Assembly: GCA_950096615.1 (NCBI GenBank)
Contig: CATNCP010000025.1
Span: 1 to 45,919, forward strand
Direction: 5' to 3'
Source of the DNA: an uncultured Kangiella sp.
GTDB lineage: Bacteria > Pseudomonadota > Gammaproteobacteria > Enterobacterales > Kangiellaceae
DNA: 45,919 nt
Notes under the pieces: generated by a model
The model's input: only the letters and a program-made list of their open reading frames with translations
Databases searched by the model: none
Told to the model about the DNA's origin: nothing
Shown here: positions 1-6,292 of the stretch, piece by piece
Layout: each line of letters begins with the position of its first letter
Position numbering within the stretch: position 1 is the stretch's first letter
Program-made: the position numbers and the translations under genes

Positions 1-91
1 TGGCGGTGAAGGAGGGATTCGAACCCTCGATACGCTACAAACGTATACACACTTTCCAGGCGTGCGCCTTCAGCCACTCGGCCACTTCACC
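1..91 (-). tRNA. tRNA-Ser (anticodon GGA)
   Basis: Read on the minus strand this is a complete class II tRNA with a long variable arm. It has a 7-bp acceptor stem, the D-arm GTGGCCGAGTGGCTGAAGG typical of serine tRNAs, the anticodon GGA at 57-55 (reads UCC/UCU), the T-loop GGTTCGAATCC and an encoded 3' CCA at 3-1. The gene ends at the window edge, but all of the mature tRNA is inside. The 5' end of the gene is repeated 170 bp upstream (240-265), and the only convincing promoter lies beyond that repeat, so the tRNA is probably made from a longer precursor. Confidence 0.96.
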
Positions 92-95
92 GTAA
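70..95 (-). repeat. 26-bp direct repeat, copy inside tRNA-Ser
   Basis: Positions 70-95 are identical to 240-265. On the minus strand the repeat holds 4 nt of leader (TTAC) followed by the first 22 nt of tRNA-Ser (acceptor 5' strand and most of the D-arm). The identity stops abruptly on both sides, which is how a target duplication or a broken tandem gene copy would look. Confidence 0.9.
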
Positions 96-120
96 ACTTT
101 TATTGAGGGGTGGTGTTTTG

Positions 121-239
121 GTAACACCTGATGTTACTTCTCTAGCGGCGCACTTCTGCGTGCGCGTTACTCGAAAGCTAATGCTTTCTCGCCCTTCGGG
201 CCGCTGGTGCATAGCCCCAGCGTTCAAACCTTTGGTTTG
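121..239. repeat. Array of six tandem small hairpins
   Basis: Six short inverted repeats follow each other with little spacing: 121-126/132-137, 148-153/160-165, 173-178/183-188, 191-194/198-201, 202-207/217-222 and 225-230/234-239. Stems are 4-6 bp and all perfect; loops are 3-9 nt. There is no T-run, so this is not a terminator. It lies exactly between the orphan tRNA 5' fragment and the intact tRNA-Ser. I see no coding potential and cannot assign it to a known repeat family. Confidence 0.75.
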
Positions 240-265
240 TCAGCCACTCGGCCACTTCACCGTAA
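240..265 (-). pseudogene. Orphan 5' fragment of tRNA-Ser (direct repeat copy 2)
   Basis: This copy carries the first 22 nt of tRNA-Ser with its TTAC leader, and is cut off after the D-arm. No anticodon arm, T-arm or 3' acceptor strand follows; the hairpin array replaces them. It begins about 5 nt after the predicted transcription start of the promoter at 273-301, the place expected for the 5' end of the original tRNA gene. It is either the relic of a first tandem tRNA-Ser gene or one side of a target duplication. Confidence 0.75.
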
Positions 266-272
266 GGCGCGT

Positions 273-301
273 AAGATAGCGGAAACTGGTGTTTATAGCA
301 A
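273..301 (-). promoter_or_regulatory. Promoter of the tRNA-Ser transcript
   Basis: On the minus strand there is a -35 TTGCTA (301-296), a 17-bp spacer and a -10 TATCTT (278-273), followed by a GC-rich discriminator ACGCGCC. This is the usual form of a stable-RNA promoter. Transcription would start near 266, just before the orphan tRNA fragment. Confidence 0.6.
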
Positions 302-308
302 GTCTAGC

Positions 309-731
309 TTAATCGGACTGCAAGTAGGACTTGTGGGGGGAGACGAGAATATCTTTCATGGCTTCTCGGCCTAGTAGCATCTTGTATCGCATTTTCTTAC
401 GGTCAGCTAAGCTAATATCAATATCCCAAGTTTTACCACCAATGGTAATCGGGGTTCTGATCACATATCTGAGCTGTGTTTGGCCATTTGAGCTTGTGAT
501 CTTTCGGTAGTCGACGATCTCAGATTCACAGCTTACCTCTTTCTTCGGATGTCGCTTATAAGGACATGTTTTAAACCTGACGAAATTTACGCCATCCTTA
601 TCGAAAGACTCTATATCATAAGCATGTAAACTAGAAGTTTTTGCGCCAGTATCAACTTTGACTTTTATAGGATCAATGTTGAGATCGGTGAGTTTGGCTT
701 CTTCTTTCCAACCAACGGTCATCTTAGTCAC
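309..731 (-). CDS. rimB: RimB-like retropepsin/zinc-protease family protein
   Basis: This 140-residue protein belongs to the family annotated as ATP-dependent zinc protease (COG4067), more recently described as a retropepsin-like protease that works with RimK. The diagnostic block is VDTGAKTSSLHA near residues 26-37, an aspartic-protease-like DTG motif; LLGREAM near residue 120 matches the family's C-terminal block. It has no signal peptide, so it is cytoplasmic. It lies 22 bp downstream of rimK on the same strand, the standard pairing. By family it trims or regulates the glutamate tails that RimK adds to ribosomal protein S6. The gene symbol rests on context and motif only. Confidence 0.8.
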   Translation of the reverse strand: MTKMTVGWKEEAKLTDLNIDPIKVKVDTGAKTSSLHAYDIESFDKDGVNFVRFKTCPYKRHPKKEVSCESEIVDYRKITSSNGQTQLRYVIRTPITIGGKTWDIDISLADRKKMRYKMLLGREAMKDILVSPHKSYLQSD

Positions 732-753
732 AGTGTTATCCTCTCGGAGTCAA

Positions 754-1668
754 TTAACCTTTGCCTTTAGGCTTATTAGGGCCTTTAAGCGAGTCTTTCT
801 CGATATGCTTAATGATCGCGCCAGCGACATCTTTTCCAGTCGCTTTTTCAATACCTTCAAGACCTGGCGATGAGTTAACCTCAATAACGAGAGGGCCGTG
901 TGCTGAGCGAAGTAAATCAACACCGGCAACGTCTAGCCCCATGACTTTCGCTGCTCTAACGGCTAAAGCTCTTTCTTCTGGTTTGAGCTTGGTTACTTCA
1001 GCGCTTCCACCGCGGTGAAGGTTTGAACGGAACTCGCCTTCTTTGGCGCTACGCTGCATGGCTGCAATAACTTTGTCGCCTACCACGAAACAGCGCACAT
1101 CTGAGCCCCCTGATTCTTTAATGAATTCTTGGACTAGGAAGTCAGCATTAAGGCTTCGGAATGCATTAATTAAACTTTCAGCGGCCTTATTGGTTTCAGC
1201 TAAAACAACGCCGTTACCATGAGTACTTTCAATAATTTTAACGATTAAAGGGGCGCCGCCAACGGACTGAATGATTTCGTCAGTGGCATCTACCGAGTGA
1301 GCGTAGCTGGTGATTGGCATGCCGACACCTTTGCGTGCCAAGAGCTGATGAGCACGTAATTTGTCGCGCGAACGAGTAATCGCAATGGACTCATTAACCG
1401 AGTAAACTCCGCCTACTTCAAATTGACGAAGTACGGCTGTGCCGTAAGCGGTAATTGACGCACCAATCCTTGGAATCACGGCATCAAAGGTAAGCTGAGT
1501 GACCTCACCTTTGACCTTGCTGTGCACGGTTGGGCGGTTCGCGGTAATGTTCATAAAGCACTTTAAAACATCAATCACCTGCGGTTCGTGGCCACGCTCT
1601 TTGGCAGCTTCGACCAAACGACTGGTTGAATAAAGTTTTGAGTTACGAGAGAGAATACCGATTTTCAT
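754..1668 (-). CDS. rimK: RimK, ribosomal protein S6 glutamate ligase
   Basis: RimK is an ATP-grasp ligase that adds glutamate residues to the C-terminus of ribosomal protein S6. The 304 residues match the usual length (about 300). Visible blocks are the N-terminal pre-ATP domain ([20 protein letters not shown]), the ATP-grasp loop [11 protein letters not shown] near residue 150, [17 protein letters not shown] near 193, and the metal-binding [16 protein letters not shown] near 264. The C-terminus is a short lysine-rich tail. It forms an operon with the downstream rimB-like gene. An extended -10 (TGCTATATT) lies upstream on the minus strand near 1716-1724. Identification is secure. Confidence 0.95.
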   Translation of the reverse strand: MKIGILSRNSKLYSTSRLVEAAKERGHEPQVIDVLKCFMNITANRPTVHSKVKGEVTQLTFDAVIPRIGASITAYGTAVLRQFEVGGVYSVNESIAITRSRDKLRAHQLLARKGVGMPITSYAHSVDATDEIIQSVGGAPLIVKIIESTHGNGVVLAETNKAAESLINAFRSLNADFLVQEFIKESGGSDVRCFVVGDKVIAAMQRSAKEGEFRSNLHRGGSAEVTKLKPEERALAVRAAKVMGLDVAGVDLLRSAHGPLVIEVNSSPGLEGIEKATGKDVAGAIIKHIEKDSLKGPNKPKGKG

Positions 1669-1804
1669 GGGATACCTTGATTTGCTTTATGAGTGTCATG
1701 ATTTTTATGTGGGTAATATAGCACACGCCTATTTAAACCATATAGCAAATAATCTTCACTTTCAAAAAGAGACCAGTGTCACAGCTTTGAGTTGAGCCAT
1801 AGTT

Positions 1805-1855
1805 CTGTCACCAAGTTGCAACCGTATTGTCCACTCGCTGTCACGATAACGTCAC
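1805..1855 (+). promoter_or_regulatory. Tandem Pho box (PhoB binding region)
   Basis: Five 7-bp half-sites start at 1805, 1816, 1827, 1838 and 1849, exactly 11 bp apart: CTGTCAC, TTGCAAC, TTGTCCA, CTGTCAC, ACGTCAC. The known Pho box is a pair of CTGTCAT-like repeats with 4-bp spacers, i.e. an 11-bp period. The 1838-1855 pair is the best match. It sits 55 bp before the start of an alkaline phosphatase gene, the classical PhoB target. A -10-like TAATAG or TATAGG follows at 1864-1876. Confidence 0.65.
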
Positions 1856-1910
1856 CTTGTCCTAATAGCCTATAGGCGCTTAATAAACAACTCCATTGAG
1901 GATAAAATTT

Positions 1911-3482
1911 ATGCGACGCCTAAGTAAAACTATAATAGCTTCGGCGGTAACATGCGGACTAGTTTCAGTTGCGCACTCTGCCGTTCTTCCAGACGTTCAG
2001 TCGAATAGCCCGTGGTTCACAGATGGCCAAAGCGCTATTGAAAAACAACTTAATCAAGCGCCAAAAAATAATGCAAAAAATGTCATCTTATTTGTTGGTG
2101 ACGGCATGGGAATTTCTACTATTACAGCTGCGCGTATTTTAGCGGGGCAGCGTGAAGGAAATACTGGCGAAGAGAACGTCCTTTCATTCGAAACAATGCC
2201 CTACAGTGCCCAAGTCAAAACCTATAACACTAACCAGCAAACTCCTGACTCAGCCGGCACTATGACAGCGATGATGACGGGAGTTAAAACGAAGGCTGGC
2301 GTTATTAATATTGCACCAGATACTGACCGAGCTAATTGTGATACTGCAACCGGTTACGAACTAAAAACAGCAATAGAGATGGCAGAAGAGAAGGGCTTGT
2401 CTACGGGAATCATTTCTACGGCTCGCGTAACTCACGCCACCCCCGCAGCGACCTATGCAAAAGTCCCAGAGCGCAACTGGGAGAGTGATGATGGTTTGCC
2501 TGAAGAAGCGAAAGACCTAGGCTGTAAAGATATTGCTTCTCAGCTGGTTGAGCTGGAGGCGGGAGATGGTATTGATGTGGTGATGGGCGGTGGCCGTCGT
2601 CATTTTATCCCTGAAACCGTTACGGACTCGGAAGGGAAGTCAGGAAAGCGAACTGATGGACGCGACTTAACGAATGAGTGGCTTGAACGTTACAACGATC
2701 AGGCAGCGTTTTACGTCGAAGACCAAGCAAGCTTTTCTGGACTTGATTTAGCCAACACTGACAAGTTATTAGCTTTGTTTAACTCATCTCACATGCAATA
2801 TAACGCTGATCGTCTAAAAGATGTTGGTGGTGAGCCAACGGTAACAGAAATGACGGAAGGTGCTTTAGAAGTTCTTAAAAAGAACGACAAGGGTTATTTT
2901 TTGATGGTGGAGTCTGGCCGTATTGACCATGGCCACCACGCTGGTAATGCATACCGCGCTTTGGACGACACCATTGAGTTTGCTAACGCTATTCAATACG
3001 CCATGGATAATACCAATCCTGAAGACACTTTAATTATGGTCACAGCGGACCACAGCCATGTGTTTACGATTGCTGGTTATCCGCAGCGAGGCAATCCAAT
3101 TTTGGGTTTGGTTAAATCTACTGACGGAAGCGGGCAACCAGAATCAGCGCCATCTTTAGCGTCAGACGGCATGCCATATACCACTGTTGGTTACACCAAT
3201 GGACTAGGCTTTGCTGATTATGGTGATGGTAATGGTGGTGATCAGCGTTATGCTGACGATCCACATACTGGCCGCGTTGATTTAGCTTCAACCGATACCA
3301 CTCAATCTGGCTTCCATCAAGAAGCGCTGGTTCCTTTAGGCTCTGAAACTCATGCTGGTGAAGATATTACGATTCATGCTCGTGGCCCCGGTGCTCACTT
3401 GCTGCAAGGGGTTATTGAGCAGAACGTTATCTTCCACGTGATCAATCAAGCGGCAGCGCTCGGTGGCGAAGCTTATCAATAA
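1911..3482 (+). CDS. Secreted alkaline phosphatase, PhoA superfamily
   Basis: A zinc/magnesium phosphomonoesterase that would release phosphate from organic esters outside the cytoplasm. I chose the ATG at 1911 (523 residues): GAGG at 1898-1901 is a well-spaced ribosome-binding site, while the longer TTG start overlaps that site. The first 24 residues form a Sec signal peptide ending AHSA. Active-site blocks follow in order: FVGDGMG (metal Asp), DSAGTMTAM with nucleophile Ser114, THATPAATYA, PERNWESDD (phosphate-binding Arg), VESGRIDHGHHAG, TADHSHVF and GSETHAGED (metal ligands). It is followed 45 bp later by a close paralogue and preceded by a tandem Pho box, so phosphate starvation control is likely. 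Confidence 0.93.
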   Translation: MRRLSKTIIASAVTCGLVSVAHSAVLPDVQSNSPWFTDGQSAIEKQLNQAPKNNAKNVILFVGDGMGISTITAARILAGQREGNTGEENVLSFETMPYSAQVKTYNTNQQTPDSAGTMTAMMTGVKTKAGVINIAPDTDRANCDTATGYELKTAIEMAEEKGLSTGIISTARVTHATPAATYAKVPERNWESDDGLPEEAKDLGCKDIASQLVELEAGDGIDVVMGGGRRHFIPETVTDSEGKSGKRTDGRDLTNEWLERYNDQAAFYVEDQASFSGLDLANTDKLLALFNSSHMQYNADRLKDVGGEPTVTEMTEGALEVLKKNDKGYFLMVESGRIDHGHHAGNAYRALDDTIEFANAIQYAMDNTNPEDTLIMVTADHSHVFTIAGYPQRGNPILGLVKSTDGSGQPESAPSLASDGMPYTTVGYTNGLGFADYGDGNGGDQRYADDPHTGRVDLASTDTTQSGFHQEALVPLGSETHAGEDITIHARGPGAHLLQGVIEQNVIFHVINQAAALGGEAYQ

Positions 3483-3527
3483 TAAGCGTTTAGTATTTAC
3501 AGCAGAATTTAATTTGAGGATATAAAG

Positions 3528-5177
3528 ATGAGTATTATTGAAAAGAAGCAGAGCTCGAAGAAGTATGCTTATAAATTATTAAGCGTTTTGATATCGGCAA
3601 CTGTGTTAACCGCATGTTTCGGTGATGATGACGATGATGAGCAAACGCCTGATCCTGAACCGCCTGTATCGAGCATAGACTGGGCCAAAACCAATCAATG
3701 GTTCAATCAAGGCAAGTCTCGTGTAGATGCTGCTTTGGAAACTGAAGAAGTCTTAACAAAAGGCTCTGCTAAAAACGTGATTCTTTTTGTGGGTGATGGC
3801 ATGGGCGTTTCGACCGTCACTGCTGCTCGAATATTCGCTGGACAGAAAGAGGGCGCTACTGGCGAAGAGTATCAACTGAGTTTTGATAAATTTCCCGTCG
3901 CGGGCTTTGCTAAAACCTATAACACCAACCAACAGACACCGGACTCAGCAGGAACTATGACGGCTATGGTGAGCGGTGTTAAAACGAAGGCGGGCGTTAT
4001 TGGTTACCCAGACAGCGCTCTGAGAGCTAACTGTAATTCTGCAAAAGGTAACGAGTTGGTCACAGCCGTTGAGCTTGCGGAAATGGCTGGCATGTCGACA
4101 GGGGTTGTGTCTACGGCACGCATCACGCACGCCACGCCAGCCGCTACTTATGCTAAGTCTCCTGAACGTAACTGGGAAAGTGACGATAGCTTAACGGACG
4201 AAGCAAAAAACAATGGCTGTAAAGATATTGCTACCCAGCTGGTTGAATTTTCTTTTGGCGATGGCATAGACGTTGTTATGGGCGGTGGTCGTCGCCATTT
4301 CATTCCGAATACAGTAACCGATGAAGAAGGTAAAACTGGCAAACGTACCGATGGAGTTAATTTGATTGATTCTTGGAAAGCTAAGTATGCGGTTGGTAAC
4401 TATGTGTATGACCAAGCAGGGTTTGATGCGCTGGGTGCCGACTCGGCAACGAAGGTTCTAGGCTTGTTTAACTCATCGCACATGGAGTATGAAGCCGATC
4501 GCGCTAATGATGTAGCGGGTGAACCGTCATTAAGCGAGATGACGTCTAAGTCGATTGATATTTTAAGCAAAAACGACAAAGGATTTTTCTTAACAGTCGA
4601 GTCAGGGCGAATTGATCATGGCCACCATGCCGGAAATGCTTATCGTGCGCTTGAGGATGCGGTTGAGTTCGCTGAAGCAGTACAGGCTGCTGTAGATAAA
4701 GTGGATTTAAATGAAACCTTGATTATTGTGACCGCTGATCATAGTCATGTTTTTACTTTGGCCGGCTACCCGACACGAGGTAATCCAATTTTGGGTGTGG
4801 TTAAAGGTAATGATGACGCCGGACACGCGGAAGATGAAGCTGTCATGGCTGCCGATGATATGCCATACACCACAGTGGGGTATGCCAATGGTTTAGGCTT
4901 TGCCGATTATGGCGAAGGCAATGGTGGCGATCAGCGATATGGCGATGCAGGAGCTGCCGGACGTCATGATTTAGATGGTATTGATACTGAGTCTTCCGGT
5001 TTTCACCAAGAAGCACTAATTCCCTTGGGCTCAGAAACACACTCTGGCGAAGATGTTGGTATCTATGCTGTAGGTCCAGGCGCTCAGTTGTTACGCGGTA
5101 CTCATGAACAGAGCAATATTTTCCATGCAATGAATCATATTGCTGATTTAGTCGGTAAAGCAGAAGCTGCACAATAA
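3528..5177 (+). CDS. Lipoprotein alkaline phosphatase, PhoA superfamily
   Basis: A 549-residue paralogue of the preceding gene, sharing all its catalytic blocks (FVGDGMG, DSAGTMTAM with Ser140, THATPAATYA, ERNWESDD, VESGRIDHGHHAG, TADHSHVF, GSETHSGED). It differs at the N-terminus: residues 1-30 form a lipoprotein signal with lipobox VLTAC, followed by an acidic spacer (FGDDDDDE) and a proline-rich linker, so it should be anchored by lipid. Residue +2 is Phe rather than Asp, consistent with outer-membrane sorting. GAGG lies at a good distance from the ATG. It is co-transcribed with the first phosphatase and presumably arose by tandem duplication. Confidence 0.93.
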   Translation: MSIIEKKQSSKKYAYKLLSVLISATVLTACFGDDDDDEQTPDPEPPVSSIDWAKTNQWFNQGKSRVDAALETEEVLTKGSAKNVILFVGDGMGVSTVTAARIFAGQKEGATGEEYQLSFDKFPVAGFAKTYNTNQQTPDSAGTMTAMVSGVKTKAGVIGYPDSALRANCNSAKGNELVTAVELAEMAGMSTGVVSTARITHATPAATYAKSPERNWESDDSLTDEAKNNGCKDIATQLVEFSFGDGIDVVMGGGRRHFIPNTVTDEEGKTGKRTDGVNLIDSWKAKYAVGNYVYDQAGFDALGADSATKVLGLFNSSHMEYEADRANDVAGEPSLSEMTSKSIDILSKNDKGFFLTVESGRIDHGHHAGNAYRALEDAVEFAEAVQAAVDKVDLNETLIIVTADHSHVFTLAGYPTRGNPILGVVKGNDDAGHAEDEAVMAADDMPYTTVGYANGLGFADYGEGNGGDQRYGDAGAAGRHDLDGIDTESSGFHQEALIPLGSETHSGEDVGIYAVGPGAQLLRGTHEQSNIFHAMNHIADLVGKAEAAQ

Positions 5178-5183
5178 CGTGGT

Positions 5184-5240
5184 TGACGTCCTAGCTGGTG
5201 AGAAACGACTTATAGTCTGTTTCATAAGAGCAGGACGTCA
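5184..5240. repeat. Nested palindrome downstream of the phosphatase operon
   Basis: The outer arms TGACGTCCT (5184-5192) and AGGACGTCA (5232-5240) are perfect 9-bp inverted repeats. Inside them GAAACGACT pairs with AGTCTGTTTC around a 3-nt loop with one bulge. No T-run follows, so it is not a standard terminator. It may stabilise the phosphatase mRNA 3' end or be an operator. Confidence 0.55.
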
Positions 5241-5276
5241 CTTTGACGTGATCAATTATTAAAAAGTGACACAATT

Positions 5277-5816
5277 ATGTTTCAATCCAATAAATTATTA
5301 ACCCTATCATCCATTCTGTGCTTTTTAGCATTGGCGTTGTCCAGTCTCGCCATCGCTCAACCAGAGTCCGTGGCGAAAAGAGCAGAGTATGTCGTCACCA
5401 AGAGTGATAAATCATCTTTAATAACGGTCTGGTTTTCTACTGACATGATTGCTTTCTCAGAACAGGGATCTAGCAAGGTCGCATTGTGGCAACTCTGGCA
5501 AACAAACCATCCAAGCTTTTATCAAGTCTATACTGATGTTGGCTATAGAATTGAGTTTGACCGCTTAACCAGTCAGGAGATGCAACCTGTTTTAGACGAG
5601 TTAAAACAGTTAATCAATGGTGATGATTTTAATGACGAGTTCGTGATTAATGATAAACGGTTTGAGTTATCTTCCCTCGAAAGTGGCGAGTCTGTTGAGG
5701 GTTATATGAAGGAATGGAAAGCCTATAAAACATATGACTATGCAGACATTGGTGATAATGAAGCGGATCCAGTATTGGGCAAGCTGATTCAACAAGGTTT
5801 TACCCAAGGGCTTTAG
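5277..5816 (+). CDS. Exported protein of unknown function
   Basis: I do not recognise this 179-residue protein. The first 27 residues form a clear Sec signal peptide (basic start, leucine-rich core, cleavage near SLAIAQ), so the mature protein should be periplasmic or secreted. The mature part is mixed and soluble, with several Trp/Tyr residues (VWFSTD, LWQLWQTNHPSFYQVY) and an acidic C-terminal half. There are no cysteines after the signal peptide and no lipobox. It follows the phosphatase genes after a 99-bp gap containing a palindrome, so it is probably a separate unit. The next gene is the SRP RNA. Confidence 0.7.
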   Translation: MFQSNKLLTLSSILCFLALALSSLAIAQPESVAKRAEYVVTKSDKSSLITVWFSTDMIAFSEQGSSKVALWQLWQTNHPSFYQVYTDVGYRIEFDRLTSQEMQPVLDELKQLINGDDFNDEFVINDKRFELSSLESGESVEGYMKEWKAYKTYDYADIGDNEADPVLGKLIQQGFTQGL

Positions 5817-5849
5817 AGATTTAGATTCATTATTTTTGCCATCTAGGGC

Positions 5850-5878
5850 TTTATTATTGAAATGGTTTGAGGGATAAT
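5850..5878 (+). promoter_or_regulatory. Probable promoter of SRP RNA
   Basis: A -10 GATAAT at 5873-5878 is followed directly by the GC-rich discriminator GCGCGC, as in stable-RNA promoters under stringent control. The -35 at 17 bp spacing (TTTATT, 5850-5855) is weak. Transcription would start near 5885, matching the 5' end of the RNA. Confidence 0.45.
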
Positions 5879-5884
5879 GCGCGC

Positions 5885-5988
<104 letters not shown>

Positions 5989-6020
5989 TTATCATCTTTG
6001 ATGAGATATACTAAGATTTT

Positions 6021-6057
6021 AAAAAGTCGCTAGTGGAAACACTGAGCGGCTTTTTTT
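6021..6057 (+). terminator. Rho-independent terminator after ffs
   Basis: A stem with arms AGTCGCT...AGCGGCT, with an inner AGTG-GAAA-CACT hairpin, is followed by seven Ts. The rest of the gap to dnaX (6058-6292) holds no gene that I can see; its only visible structure is a short inverted repeat TTAACAG/CTGTTAA near 6124-6160. Confidence 0.8.
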
Positions 6058-6292
6058 GTTGGTTTATTGTATTACCCATATCTCTCCTAATTAAGAGCTA
6101 CCACAAAAAGACGGTTAAAAGATTAACAGTGTTCGGTGCTACGAAAGCTCTGTTAAAATCCTATCTATTTGATTTGTATGATTAAAAGTCTTTTGCCGAC
6201 TACCCCATAGGCTACAAATAGATTTTCCAACGACGTAAAGTGTGCTATGGTTTCTTCACTAAAACGATAAGCATTTCTATACTGATTAATTT

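Noticed and set aside
121-239. Hairpin array as an integron attC site or CRISPR array
   Set aside because: There is no repeat-spacer pattern, the stems differ in sequence, and no attC core sites (GTTRRRY) or integrase or cas genes are present.
1896-1910. Longer TTG start for the first alkaline phosphatase
   Set aside because: The TTG overlaps the GAGG ribosome-binding site of the ATG at 1911 and would put extra residues before a good signal peptide.
2247-2270. Possible Thr nucleophile in the alkaline phosphatases (DSAGTMTA instead of DSAASATA)
   Set aside because: Aligned with E. coli PhoA, the nucleophile Ser102 is the Ser directly after Asp (DS), which is conserved here as Ser114 and Ser140. 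The Thr is at a later, variable position.
4843-5172. 109-codon ORF antiparallel to the second alkaline phosphatase
   Set aside because: Low-complexity translation opposite conserved active-site codons; no start signals. A reading-frame shadow.
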